A DNA stretch of 64,000 nucleotides from NCBI GenBank assembly GCA_023376005.1, contig CM042152.1, forward strand, positions 70,342,345 to 70,406,344, given 5' to 3'. Positions within the stretch are counted from its first letter, which is position 1. Every line of letters starts with the position of its first letter. A program made the translations under genes and the position numbers. Below, one piece after another: positions 13,170-19,998 of this stretch. The notes beneath the pieces were generated by a model. That model was not told where the DNA came from and searched no databases. It was given only the letters and a program-made list of their open reading frames with translations. The DNA is from Doryteuthis pealeii. Its lineage: Eukaryota > Mollusca > Cephalopoda > Myopsida > Loliginidae.

Positions 13170-15866
13170 AATTCTTTTTATCCATTAATGCAGCCACAGA
13201 GACGTATATAGATGTTATACTTACCTGATTATTTTGGAACCCTGTGTCCAGTGGCTTCGGCCTCTGGACCGGTAAGATATATAATAAATCAGCATGAAAC
13301 CCAGGGTCCATCTCCTCAGGCAACACCTGCCCTCTAGTCTAAAAGGGACACGTCTAGTTTATTACCTGGTGTCTGAGGTGCCCCAAAAAGGGGAATCTCA
13401 ATGGGTTTCATGCAATTTTTAAACTGACCACTGCATGAGCTTCATTTTGTGTGTGGCTCCCTACGTTAATCGGACTTTGACTTCATCTGACATGGTCGGA
13501 GGTCTATATACTCTAGCATTTCTCTAGGGCATCCCTTCATGGTGTAACGGTTGGCAAGTTAGCCTCACAGACCTATTAAAACTGAATAGTGAGTTCGTTC
13601 CTTGCTGGATGCCCTATACTCATGATCTTGTATCACATCCTAAATTTAAAGCCTCCCCCCACCAATATTTTTTTGCCAATGAATGAAAAAGGATTCATCT
13701 TAATTCTACTTAAAAATGAAGATATTTAAAATTAAAATAGCATTAAAATTCTACTTAAAAATGAAGATTAAAAATTAAAATAGCATTAAAATTCTACTTA
13801 AAAATGAAGATATTTAAAAATTAAAATAGCATTAAAATTCTACTTAAAAATGAGATATTTAAAAATTAAAATAGCATTAAAATTCTACTTAAAAATGAAG
13901 ATTAAAATAGCATTAAAATTCTACTTAAAATGAAATTAAAATAGCTTAAAAATGAAGATATTAAAAATTAAAATAGCATTAAAATTCTACTACACTTAAA
14001 ATGAAGATATCTAAAAATTAAAATAGCATTAAAATTCTACTTAAAAATTAAAAATTAAAATAGCAAAATTCTACTTAAAAATGAAGATATTCAAAAATTA
14101 AAATAGCATTAAAATTCTACTTAAAAATGAAGATATTCAAAAAAAATAGCATTAAAATTCAACTTAAAAATGTCCATGAATCTCAAAATTACACAAATCA
14201 ATATAGAAGTGCAAAACAATGGATTTTTTCTATTTCCTTATTTTTTTTCAGGCCAGATTAAGATAAGATCATTTCCCGGGGGAATTTTTATGGGACATCC
14301 AGCAAGGATTGAACTTACTATTCAGTACTAACGGATCTGCAAGACTAGCTTGCTAACCATTACACCAATTTTTTTTGTTTTTTGTTTGTTTTTTTCTCCT
14401 CAACCCAGGCGACGCTGGGTAACCACTTTTAGTATACATATAAATCCCTTAAATTCTAAACTATAGTTGAAAATATTTTATTGGTACCTTTACAAAACGC
14501 ATCTGGGGGTGGAACTGGTATCTTTTTTTCAGTTGTATAGTCATCTTGGGTGATGAGGCCATTAGATCTTAGCATTTTCATTTCAGTAACTGAAGGCAAT
14601 CGAAAATTAGCTGAAAATAGAGAAATTCATTGCTAATTACTCAAATACAAACTTGATAATCAACAAAATATATATATTATATATATATATTATTAAAAAA
14701 ACAATAACAATAGTTATCTATACTAGTAAATATATGCTCCCTCCAGGAGGAAGTATTTAAGTTTTAATGTAATAAAATATCATATTAAATTAGAAAGGCT
14801 AATGAAACTAAATAAAAATGCAGATAAAAAGATTTGAAACAGAGAGGGGTATAATTGAAAAATAGAGCAACTGAAACTTACTCTTCTATTACTCCCGTCT
14901 TTCATTGCTAAATTTCCCTAATCTAACTATTTCGTTAAAATAGGAAGTAAAGAATAAAATTACACTTATTTCTTCTTGGTAATGGATTTCTTTTAAGATT
15001 TATACCCGAGATTTTTGCTCATATACAAGATAAAACCAAATAATTAGAAATCAATAATACCAAGCAGATATTTATTAAAATCAAATTTTTAATATCAATA
15101 TGTAAATTAGCCTTCCCGTTCACACTATAAACATCTATGTATATATAAATACAATTGTATGTTATTAGTATGTAGATAAGGCCAACAGTATTAATAATGT
15201 AAAACAATTTTATTAATAATTGGGTACTGATATAGTTTCAGTTACAGATGAACAAGCACACAATCTCCATTATAATAAGAAGATATTAATACTCATGTTC
15301 ATTAATTGTACAACTGTTATCATCTTGCAACACCCACTGATTAAAAATAAGACAGTAAAATGTAAATCCTGATTATCTGGTGTTGCTTATCTGCCGAATT
15401 CTTATTTCTTATGAGTGTCATCACCTCAGTTAAATAATGGACCATTCTGTTTTTATTATAAAAGAAAGGGAAGAAAAAGGACATGCTACACAGAAAAAAT
15501 ATTATAAGAACGAAAGAAAGGGAGTGAGGGAAAGATAGAGATAGGGGGTGAACCCACAAAAGCGATATGTTAATCTGTTTCAATTGAACATAATGAAAAG
15601 ATGAAAAGAAGGAAAGAGAATGAGGGAAATTTAATCAAGATTATTATACTTTTTACATATTGAACTATTTTGCAATAGCTCTTAAGTAAACATATCAAAT
15701 TTTGTAATAATTAAATTATCAAACTGTGATATATCTACAAGTCTGCTAGTTTAATCTAATTAAGCAACTGTCTGCTTAGTTGTAATAATGTAGAAACAAG
15801 TTAAATATGGTGTAATGTTGCCCCTTAATAAGCTCTTTTGCTTCGTCTACTCTTTCTTGTTGTTTG

Positions 15867-15916
<50 letters not shown>

Positions 15917-16360
15917 TGAGAGGTATCCAAAACTTGGTAGTAAGGGATGATTCTATATGTGATTTCTAAGATACACTGTATCATTATTGTATGATCCAGT
16001 ATGTATAAATACAGTGAATCTTTAAATCACTAAAAAGAGCTCAATGTATAATAAACTTTTTAGATTATATACAGAGCAATATCTATCTTAGAAAGGAAGG
16101 AAAAACTCGACACCGTAATTCCATAATAAATTTATTTCAACCAAAATTGGGGCCTATATAAATCTAAGTTGATTTAATATAGCTCCCCAAAATGTTCATC
16201 TCATCAGATGGTAGATCAAGATAAATTATCTTGATCTACCATCTGATGAGACAAAATTTTGGGGAGCTCTATTAAATCAACTTAGATTTATAAAGGCCCC
16301 AATTTTGGTCAAAATAAATTTATTATGGAATTACAGTGTCGAGTTTTTCCTTCCTTTCTA

Positions 16361-16401
<41 letters not shown>

Positions 16402-19400
16402 GATTTTATTCAATCTTGATGCGTATTCAAAATTTTTTATTTAAACTTATTTTTTTAAACACAATTTTTTAAACTCATCTTTTTCTATTTAACCCATAGA
16501 TTGCACCCTAACTGGTACTACAACTCTGAATCTGAGTGGACCTGGGAGTAATGGCGGTAAAGGGGTACTTCACACTCTCCAAAGCTCCAGGATTGGAACC
16601 TCACCATTAGATGGATCACATCATACCCAGGACACATGTAATGTTGGCAACTGAGACCCTTATTATTTTTCCTTAAGATCTGAGACATTTATCAAGCATT
16701 TATCCTGCCATAGTCTCTTAAATGACTGCATAGGAACATATTACGATTTTTGTGGCCATCCTTAGGCTTCTAGCAAGAGCACTGTCTAGCAGAGATCCCT
16801 TGTGTTAAACAGAGCGCAATCCCTAGTGAAGAAACCTTTGGTCGCACCTTGGTGTTCCTCAGTGTTGGGCATGCAATACCCCGCAGAGACTAATACGGTC
16901 ACAGACTATGCAGATGATCTGGCACTTTTTGCAAATAAGCCTGCACAGACCAAATCCCTACTAAATAGCCAGGAGGAGGCAGCACAGAACATCAGCCTCG
17001 ATGTGAACTCCAATAAAACCGAGTTCATGTGTTTTAAAAAGGAAGAAGGTATCACTACACTCAATGGGTAAGCTCTAAAACTGGTAGAACAATTCACATA
17101 CCTAGGTAGTAATATCTCATCTCAAGAAAGTAATGTTAATGCATGCATAAGGAAGGCATGGTCTACTATAAACAGATTATCAATCATATGGAAATACAAT
17201 CTCGATGACAAGTTAAAGCGACAATTCTTCCAAGTTGCGGTTGAGTCAGTGCTGCTGTATGGCAGCACCAACTGGACCCTAATGAAATGCCTGGAGAATA
17301 ATCTAGATGGAAGCTGTGTGTGGTCTGAAACAAATCGGGGAAACTAAATCCCACAAGGAAGCAGCGGTATGACCACTTGCCCCTCATACAAACCATCTGA
17401 GTGAGATGAACAAGACATGCTGGATACTGCTGGAGAAGCAAGGACAAACTCATAAGCGACATACTCCTGTGGAAGCTAGCTCATGGATACACCAGAGCAT
17501 GCCATCCAGCAAAGACTTACATTAACCAGCTCTGGGCGGATACTGGATGCTGTGCAGAGGACCTGTCAGGAGGCAATGAATGATGGGGACGGTTGGCTAG
17601 AGGTTGTCATGATGATGTATATTTCACAATAAAAATGAAGACAAGAGTTCAAAAAATCAAAATAATACATATCATCAGAAGACCTGCCAGAGGCAACAAA
17701 TGATAGGGACAGTTGGTGAAAGATTGTTATGGATATCTGTGCTGCTAGCATGACATGATGAGGATGATCATGATGATGATGATGTATATTTCATATTAAA
17801 GATGAGAACAAGAATTTTTTTAAATCAAGATAATACAAATCAAAAAATTCAGACAAATGAAATTAATTGAATTCAACTTACCATTGGGGGTTGATATATC
17901 CTTGTTTATCCCAACTGATCGATACTTGTTATAATTTCGTTCATCCGCAGACAAAGCTCTTGCCTGGGCTTGAATTATGTAATGTTCCAAATTGTTAATA
18001 TGAGCCACTCTTTCCTCTCTCTCTGTAAACAACTGCAATATATAAATAAAATACATTTAACACATTTCACCTTATCAATGTATGGGCATATTTGTTTATT
18101 TAACCCTTTGATTGTGTAATTAAATTTCATTGTCATTCCTGTAATGATGTTAATTATCTACCAAAAAAATTAATACTAAGTTGGTGAGGAATGATACTAG
18201 GTGATATACACACACACACACACACACACACAAATATATATATATTTGGTAAAGAGAAAGGCTTAAAAATTGGCCATTTTGCAATTATAGATCTATTTCT
18301 GTCCACAGGTATCTGTGTATACCTATGAGTTTCATCAGACCACTAACTTTATTGAAAATGATACACAAATAATTCATGAGGCTTTACATTATTCCAGGTG
18401 ATTCCTGTAAAGATATCAGGTTTCAGTTCATCTCATCTTTTTAGGTGGTGGTTATGTTTATGACTGGGAGGTGGTGAAGGTGTCTTATATATATATGCAG
18501 ATACACCCTCAGTGACTTCCGTAGCTCTCCTTAAAATGGATGGAGCACTCCCTGTGGTCTAATATGTTTATAACAGTGAATTTGTTAAATTGGCTGCCTT
18601 TACCACAATATAAAAGTGGCGATAAGGATGGAATCCACTTTTGTGTCATGGGTAAAGTGGCCAATTACTCACACACAAAAAGAAGTAGGAGATATGTAAT
18701 AATAGTGAATAAGAGACAAAGTCAAATACTTGGTATTAGTATATTTATTTGATCAGGAATTCATATGCATATAAACTCCCTGTCTTGTCTGTCTGACTGC
18801 TAATTTATAAGATAGACGCAACGATTCTTTTACTGTCTATAGGGAAGGTAGGTAATCCTATACAACAACTCCTTTGCTGATACCAGCTATAGGCCACTCT
18901 ACCTACTTTACTTGTTTGTATTTACTACATTAAAACAAAAAGAAATGTTCTTAATCAGGTGAAATGAAGGGTATTTACCTTAAAATGCGGTCTAGACGAT
19001 CATATAGTTATTTACTAAGCTGGACCATATTACCTTAAGGCACCCTTTTTCAATTTCGTTTTAGTGTTAGGGGTTCTAACCCTAACCCTAACCCTAACCC
19101 TTAACCCTAACCCCTAACAAACAACCCGATATTGACAGTGTAAATGAAAAAAATGACCTAATGAAACGAGATCGAAAAGGGGTGCCTTAAGGTAATATGG
19201 TCCACTAAGCTTACCTTAGATGAGGCACAAGACCAGAAGTATGAGGCACCCAGTGATAATCTAACTCACTAACAATGGTCTGCGAATCTAGCTTGCTAAC
19301 CATTACACCACATGAGATGCCCTAATCAGGTGAAATGAAGTAGAAGTAAAAAAAACTCACCTTTTGCATTTCTGACACATATCTCTTATGATAAGGATCA

Positions 19401-19597
19401 TCACTTCCTTGTGAATTCACTTGGTTTTCAATAATCTCTGTATTGAAGAACTGTTGGAAAGCAGATCCTTGAAAATGGTTGTCAGAATGTGACTCACATC
19501 TTGTGAATTGACAGCGGATGGGATCTGTTTGAGTTTCAATTCAGGGTCACCATCCTCCATACATCGGAACTCTGACATATTGGCAACTTGAAACTCT
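757..19597 (-). CDS. DLEC1: DLEC1/CFAP81-like ciliary protein, N-terminal exons (gene span, partial)
   Basis: Nine exons on the minus strand, all with AG acceptors and GT donors, join in compatible phase: 19597-19361, 18032-17882, 14610-14488, 12001-11847, 8651-8437, 7322-7253, 6203-6116, 4043-3870, 890-757. They give about 440 residues from the ATG at 19578. The order of conserved blocks follows vertebrate DLEC1 as I remember it: a helical N-terminal region (QDVSHILTTIFKDL, LEHYIIQAQARAL), a short motif near MAKMEAKANYLRNPR, then an ASH/MSP-type beta-sandwich (FPGEHGLVAPGMSCLYTIQF, IDLGYCLVGG). DLEC1 is a large cilium- and flagellum-associated protein of motile axonemes; its C-terminal part lies off the left edge. 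Introns are 0.9-3.1 kb and full of SINEs, Helitrons and foldbacks. The exon at 19361-19597 needs a one-base frame change to stay open, so either the locus or the assembly is damaged there. The family call is strong; that this copy is functional is inference. Confidence 0.87.
954..1230 (+). repeat. dispersed repeat family R fragment
   Basis: TATGACACTAAACTGCATCT and GGTGAGGCTCCAG match a family also seen at 51200-51260 and 44760-44830. The part after 1015 resembles 16735-16800. Unclassified and non-coding. Confidence 0.4.
1231..1794. other. unique-looking AT-rich intergenic DNA
   Basis: I see no gene, repeat head or splice-bounded frame here. The short frame at 1289-1477 has no recognisable features. 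Confidence 0.4.
1821..1962 (+). mobile_element. SINE tail fused to LINE fragment
   Basis: GAGCTGATGGTAGGTGTGG to AATCTCCTTTG is the middle of the tRNA-Lys-like SINE. It is joined directly to GACATGCTGGACAATGCTGG and onward, the LINE tail seen at 4550 and 17410. The 86-codon frame over it is therefore not a gene. Confidence 0.75.
2160..2620. other. GC-richer unclassified sequence, probably mobile
   Basis: Contains TGGCGCCAACATCGTATG, CCCCCCTAGTGGCAGGGGGA and several short inverted repeats. Composition is unlike its surroundings. No coding frame and no second copy found in the window. Confidence 0.3.
2627..2925 (+). mobile_element. LTR-like element (TGTTACATAAT family), copy 1
   Basis: Starts TGTTACATAATTTATGATAG and runs to TAATAAAGAAAATAG. 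It aligns along its length with 47048-47404, including GAATTATGTA, TTCAAAAT and the AATAAAG hexamer near the end. The TG start and single late AATAAA suggest a solo LTR. The short Met frame at 2823 lies inside it. Confidence 0.4.
3155..3440 (-). repeat. tRNA-like SINE (type D) plus duplicated intron sequence, copy 1
   Basis: Minus strand: a head with a tRNA-like A box (GGCATAGTGGCTAACG) and B box (GAGTTCAAACTCC), then a body ending GGGTTATTTAATGCC. The whole block with its flank (GATGAAAATGTTTGAA...) recurs at 3592-3865, so it was duplicated together with intron DNA. Confidence 0.7.
3592..3865 (-). repeat. tRNA-like SINE (type D) plus intron sequence, copy 2
   Basis: Nearly identical to 3155-3440. 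It abuts the donor of exon 3870-4043, which suggests it is the parental copy. Confidence 0.7.
3870..4043 (-). CDS. DLEC1: DLEC1-like exon (ASH-type domain core)
   Basis: The acceptor TTATTCATTTCAG and donor TTATCAT then GTAAGT bound 174 nt (2+57x3+1). It encodes FPGEHGLVAPGMSCLYTIQF, then PDSLNDFVDELKIITQ and SVPLLGKRPHPIL. The 'VAPGM...Y.IQF.P' motif is diagnostic of ASH/MSP-like domains in DLEC1/CFAP proteins. Downstream intron sequence including a copy of the donor has been duplicated (3155-3870 region). Confidence 0.92.
4143..4616 (+). mobile_element. LINE (non-LTR) reverse-transcriptase C-terminal remnant
   Basis: Broken frames give LKLVDQFIYLGSNISSTESD, VLLYGCTTWTL, RMLHAVLNKSWKQQS, YGHLPPL and RRTEHAGHCW, the tail of a LINE reverse transcriptase. 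A stop follows DLSDKIR, so it is a pseudogene. The element continues at 5827 after an inserted TIR element. Confidence 0.85.
4617..5826. mobile_element. TIR element (TAGGGTAGG family), copy 1, itself interrupted
   Basis: Ends ATTAGGGTAGGTCAATTTT and AAAAATCAATCTACCCTAAT are inverted repeats and split the LINE reading TGGATACCTGCACAT/GGACACACC. The interior matches 62696-63186. A 717-bp second insertion sits at 4674-5390. Confidence 0.75.
4674..5390. mobile_element. nested insertion with TTAA target duplication
   Basis: Absent from the sister copy at 62.7 kb, which reads CAAATTAACATAAA straight through. TTAA flanks both sides (4670-4673, 5391-5394), the target of piggyBac/Kolobok-type transposons. 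Terminal repeats are weak (TGTCATAAACC against TGTTGTATAAGC). A 162-codon minus frame (4638-5126) spans the boundary and looks random. Confidence 0.6.
5827..5990 (+). mobile_element. LINE 3' end, continuation of 4143-4616
   Basis: Encodes TYIDQLCADTGCCAEDFPGV then NRDGWRGRVMEI, followed by GACATGACTTCATGATGA, the usual C-terminus and ATG-rich 3' end of this LINE. Confidence 0.8.
6116..6203 (-). CDS. DLEC1: DLEC1-like exon (ASH-type domain)
   Basis: The acceptor ATAACTACAG and donor GGTTTGG then GTAAGT bound 88 nt: 29 codons plus one base. It encodes ATLELKNITTVLRSCRVLPP then ASKYFTLGL, the 'LxNxTxxxRxxRVLPP.tpyFalGLG' strand pattern of the domain. The terminal G joins GC of the next exon to give Gly. 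Confidence 0.9.
6434..6598. mobile_element. 165-bp element with TGTAATAA...TTATTACA ends
   Basis: Terminal inverted octamers and imperfect 5-bp flanks (TGCGG/TGCAG) suggest a small LTR- or MITE-like element. TGTAATAATAAA recurs inside at about 6555. Confidence 0.4.
6780..7045 (-). repeat. family R repeat
   Basis: GGTTGGTTGGATTTTATGGC to CCAGAGTGGAACCTCGCC. Same family as 47620-48045, 16430-16640 and, inverted, 44461-45030. Unclassified, non-coding. Confidence 0.6.
7049..7234 (+). repeat. tRNA-like SINE type B, 3' part
   Basis: GCTTGGGAAAGGTATGAATC to GCATCCTGCTCATATAG, the body of the SINE whose full form is at 9097-9346. Confidence 0.7.
7253..7322 (-). CDS. DLEC1: DLEC1-like exon (start of first ASH-type domain)
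   Basis: The acceptor CTGTTTTTCAG and donor TATGAG then GTAATT bound 70 nt: one base plus 23 codons. It encodes SPIFLPIPKEIVFKEYKTGN then IYE, matching the 'P.FL..PP.GFF.DYEIGPVYE' block of DLEC1. Both phases agree with the flanking exons. Confidence 0.87.
7428..7595 (-). mobile_element. Helitron family A, 3' end fragment
   Basis: On the minus strand it ends CTACCCAGG...CTGAGTAACCACTTCTAG followed by T: a short hairpin then CTAG, the Helitron 3' signature. Internal sequence (ATTTGTAAATCTCAAAAGTA) matches 62005-62266. Confidence 0.7.
7600..7700 (-). repeat. fragment of the SINE/hammerhead-like family
   Basis: Minus strand: CACATCGGCTGAAACATTGT then GACAATAGTCCGAATAAT, matching the tail of 12473-12560. 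The CUGAAGA half of the core has been lost. Confidence 0.55.
7818..8186 (-). mobile_element. LTR-like element (TGTTGGGTCA family)
   Basis: Minus strand begins TGTTGGGTCAGTAAAATGG, has TATATAGAG, later AATAAA, and ends ATACTAACA. The same start occurs at 10892 (+). Probably a solo LTR; no internal coding region seen. Confidence 0.45.
8437..8651 (-). CDS. DLEC1: DLEC1-like exon
   Basis: The acceptor CTATTATCAG precedes GTATTTCC; the donor is GGAGA then GTAAGT. The 215 nt begin in phase 0 and end two bases into a codon, completed by the A that starts exon 7322-7253. It includes EKSIMAKMEAKANYLRNPRH, matching the conserved 'ARMExxxxFLKNPR' block of DLEC1. Confidence 0.87.
8825..9045 (+). mobile_element. 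Helitron family D, 5' part
   Basis: TC followed by TATATA and AAAAGAAAGTTTGGTATGTA, matching the start of the element at 40591-41683 over about 200 nt. The 3' end is not seen. Confidence 0.6.
9097..9346 (+). repeat. tRNA-like SINE type B
   Basis: Head AAGCGTATGGTGTTAAAGTC with B box AAATTCAAATCCTGG, then TACCCTTGGGAAAGGTATGA and a tail CACATCCTGCTTGTGCAGAG. Full-length copy. Confidence 0.75.
9362..9608 (-). repeat. tRNA-Lys-like SINE type A
   Basis: Minus strand: GGGCCAGTTTAGCTCAGTCG, GTAGAGCACTCGCC, B box TTGATACCGG, then the body ending GCCACCCCGACGAC. The head resembles tRNA-Lys; it is a SINE promoter, not a tRNA gene. Confidence 0.85.
9654..10151 (-). mobile_element. Helitron family C, copy 1 (non-autonomous)
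   Basis: Minus strand: 5' TCTATCAATAATGGAGATTG preceded by A; 3' GACGCCCGGAGGGTGTTTC hairpin, then GTTACTAG followed by T. No helicase domain. Short frames in it are not genes. Confidence 0.7.
10296..10880 (-). mobile_element. LINE reverse-transcriptase tail with (ATG)n 3' end
   Basis: Minus strand reads TCACGTACCTAGGCAG through TGTGCAGTTACTGGATGC to a (ATG)n tail at 10296-10324. It is the same LINE as 4143-5990 and 16802-17785; 5' truncated and frame-broken. Confidence 0.8.
10892..11370 (+). mobile_element. LTR-like element inserted next to a LINE
   Basis: Begins TGTTGGGTCAGAAAAATGC, as the minus-strand element at 8186 does. It contains GTGGGGGCCAAAGCCCCCA and ATTAAAG. The right end near CTTACAACTG is uncertain, and no target duplication was found. 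Confidence 0.4.
11417..11812 (+). mobile_element. Helitron family A, full-length
   Basis: A then TCTATACATATATAAGGGCA at the 5' end; hairpin CCCAGGCAACGCCGGATAGC, then CACTGCTAG followed by T at the 3' end, with the A/T host dinucleotide. A type C SINE piece lies inside at 11690-11760. Confidence 0.75.
11847..12001 (-). CDS. DLEC1: DLEC1-like exon (polar linker)
   Basis: The acceptor TTTATTTGAAG precedes CTCCTCGACG; the donor is GATTTG then GTAAGT. The 155 nt are two bases plus 51 codons, phase-consistent on both sides. The encoded segment is Lys/Ser/Gln-rich and probably disordered (APRRRSMYSSKQSQKTVNGD). The matching region of vertebrate DLEC1 is also a poorly conserved charged linker, so the call rests mainly on splice sites and phase. 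Confidence 0.78.
12066..12560 (+). repeat. tRNA-headed SINE containing a hammerhead-like core, copy 1
   Basis: Head: GGACACATAGCGTAGTGGAT, then GGTTCAATCCTGG (B box). A stretch of GAAGGTTCC-type repeats follows, then CCTGAAGAAGGCC to CAGCCGAAAGG, then a tail of AATAA/ACAAAT units. The same order occurs at 50275-50655, so this is one composite family, not chance adjacency. Confidence 0.65.
12473..12504 (+). ncRNA. hammerhead-like ribozyme core
   Basis: CUGAAGA, GGC/GCC stem II with a large loop, then GAAA. CUGANGA and GAAA are the invariant hammerhead boxes. Stems I and III are not convincing by eye. Confidence 0.35.
13060..13167. repeat. (TATC)n/(TA)n/(TG)n microsatellite
   Basis: Compound simple repeat. 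The frame read through it is meaningless. Confidence 0.95.
13210..13490 (-). repeat. 285-bp dispersed repeat (family G), copy 1
   Basis: Minus strand shares GAAGCTCATG, AGGGCAGGTGTTGCCTG and GAAGCCACTGGAC with the insert at 26894-27178. A GTAAGT-like donor inside mimics an exon end, but the repeat explains it. Confidence 0.7.
13524..13650 (+). repeat. tRNA-like SINE type C
   Basis: CATGGTGTAACGGTTGGCAA (A box) and GTGAGTTCGTTCCTTGC (degenerate B box), followed by TGTATCACATCC. Confidence 0.6.
13660..14432 (+). mobile_element. Helitron family A with expanded interior
   Basis: 3' end CCCAGGCGACGCTGGG hairpin, then AACCACTTTTAG followed by T (CTAG mutated to TTAG). A type C SINE copy sits at 14287-14375 (minus). 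The 5' end is not resolved. Confidence 0.6.
13685..14170 (+). repeat. about 46-bp minisatellite inside a Helitron
   Basis: About eleven imperfect units of ATTCTACTTAAAAATGAAGA, then TATTTAAAAATTAAAATAGC. The single unit is present in the family A Helitron at 62005-62266, so the array expanded within the element. Confidence 0.9.
14488..14610 (-). CDS. DLEC1: DLEC1-like exon
   Basis: The acceptor CTATTTTCAG precedes CTAATTTTCG; the donor is TGTAAAG then GTACC. It is 123 nt, two bases plus 40 codons plus one base, in phase with both neighbours. It encodes FRLPSVTEMKMLRSNGLITQ then DDYTTEKKIPVPPPDAFCK. The 'L...GLI..EDY' pattern is typical of this part of DLEC1. It is too short to have produced a reading frame above the usual length cut-off. 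Confidence 0.85.
14723..15283 (-). mobile_element. Helitron family B, copy 1
   Basis: Minus strand: A then TCTTCTTATTATAATGGAG at the 5' end; hairpin CCTCCTGGAGG-like, then ATATTTACTAG followed by T at the 3' end. Its 5' end abuts the 5' end of the next Helitron. Confidence 0.7.
15284..15749 (+). mobile_element. Helitron family E, copy 1
   Basis: Starts near ATTAATACTCATGTTC and ends with the GTGATATATCTAC hairpin and AAGTCTGCTAG followed by T. It matches 48045-48435, 48971-49278 and 52376-53122. The frame at 15341-15583 is not a gene. Confidence 0.65.
15915..16365. mobile_element. (TA)n-flanked foldback, Penelope-derived (inferred)
   Basis: Long inverted repeat 16084-16365 (CTTAGAAAGGAAGGAAAAAC against its complement) meeting at TCTTGATCTACCATCTGATGAG. 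(TA)n lies on both sides. It shares AGAGCTCAATGTATAATAA and GGTTGAAATAAAT-like blocks with the foldback at 39 kb. Confidence 0.6.
16430..16640 (-). repeat. family R repeat
   Basis: AACCCATAGATTGCACCCTA to GGAACCTCACCATTAGATGG, matching 47750-47880. Confidence 0.6.
16802..17785 (+). mobile_element. LINE reverse transcriptase remnant (YADD box)
   Basis: NTVTDYADDLALFANKPAQT contains the catalytic YADD of reverse transcriptase. Then VEQFTYLGSNISSQESNVNA, VLLYGSTNWTL and WADTGCCAEDLSG follow in broken frames, ending in (ATG)n. The frame stops after TTLNG. Only the palm-to-3' end is present, so it is a dead copy. Confidence 0.88.
17882..18032 (-). CDS. DLEC1: DLEC1-like exon (coiled-coil segment)
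   Basis: The acceptor TATTGCAG precedes TTG TTT ACA; the donor is CCCAATG then GTAAGT. The 151 nt begin in phase 0 and end one base into a codon. They encode an acidic/basic helical segment (TEREERVAHINNLEHYIIQA then QARALSADERN), the best conserved N-terminal block of DLEC1 proteins. Its G plus the CT of the next exon makes Ala. Confidence 0.88.
18195..18246. repeat. (CA)n(TA)n microsatellite
   Basis: Alternating dinucleotide tract. Confidence 0.95.
18250..19010. other. intron sequence without recognised content
   Basis: Intron of the DLEC1-like gene between exons 19361-19597 and 17882-18032. The frame at 18540-18752 shows no conserved feature. Confidence 0.4.
19022..19203. mobile_element. 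MITE with telomere-like core, 8-bp target duplication
   Basis: TIRs GGACCATATTACCTTAAGGC of about 40 bp; flanks ACTAAGCT at 19014-19021 and 19204-19211. Interior AACCCTAACCCTAACCC. The 8-bp duplication suggests hAT-type mobilisation. Confidence 0.85.
19240..19325 (-). repeat. tRNA-like SINE type C fragment
   Basis: Minus strand CATGTGGTGTAATGGTTAGC head, adjoining a GGCATCTC flank. Confidence 0.6.
19361..19597 (-). CDS. DLEC1: DLEC1-like exon with internal frameshift
   Basis: The acceptor is a T-run ending CAG before 19597; the donor is AAG then GTGAGT at 19361. The 5' half reads in one frame (GDPELKLKQIPSAVNSQDVS then HILTTIFKDLL) and would stop at TGA near 19417. The 3' half continues the homology in another frame (FNTEIIENQVNSQGSDDPYH then KRYVSEMQK) and leaves the donor in phase 0, as the next exon requires. 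The switch lies within about 19445-19460. This is either a one-base deletion in this allele or an assembly error. The ATG at 19578 is the most likely start if no upstream coding exon is used. Confidence 0.8.
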
Positions 19598-19649
19598 CTG
19601 AAAAAAAAAAACCAACAGTAATTGATCAGTAAGTAAGAGAAACACATTC

Positions 19650-19951
19650 ATATATATATGTGGAGAAAATTTAGAAACAAACGCAGGATGTTATGATGGA
19701 TGGAAATTTATAGTTGATACTTGAGCATTTTGGTTTACAATGAAAACCTTCATCAGGACTGTGAAAATGAGAAGAAAGCAAGGATTTATATGGAAAAAAG
19801 ATGATGAATGTTTTGTAGGCGTTGAAGTGGAAAAAAGGTTTGTTACCGTTAGTTGAATGTTAGTTCAACTTGTTTTCCATCCATCATAATATCCCATGTT
19901 TGTTTCTAAATTTTCTCCACATACTGTCGGATTAATTTCCTCAACTTACTT

Positions 19952-19955
<4 letters not shown>
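19650..19955 (-). mobile_element. (TA)n-flanked Penelope-like terminal sequence
   Basis: Same architecture as 30169-30780: GAGAAAATTTAGAAACAAAC, hammerhead-like core (19728-19756), and an end reading ACATACTGTCGGATTAATTT before (TA)n. Its outer ends are inverted copies of one another. Confidence 0.55.
19728..19756 (-). ncRNA. hammerhead-like core, degenerate
   Basis: CUGAUGA, stem II GGUUU/AAACC, then AAAA in place of GAAA. A near-palindrome UGCUCAAGUAU follows, then C. Confidence 0.4.

Positions 19956-19998
<43 letters not shown>

Noticed and set aside
13066..13326. Exon-like minus frame (GFHADLLYILPVQRPKPLDT) with a GTAAGT donor
   Set aside because: It lies in a dispersed repeat also found at 26894-27178, and its phase does not fit the neighbouring DLEC1-like exons.
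13685..14170. CRISPR-like array
   Set aside because: The units are contiguous diverged copies without unique spacers, inside a eukaryotic Helitron.
16802..17071. Intact reverse transcriptase gene
   Set aside because: Only the YADD-to-3' part is present and it has a stop after TTLNG and later frame breaks.
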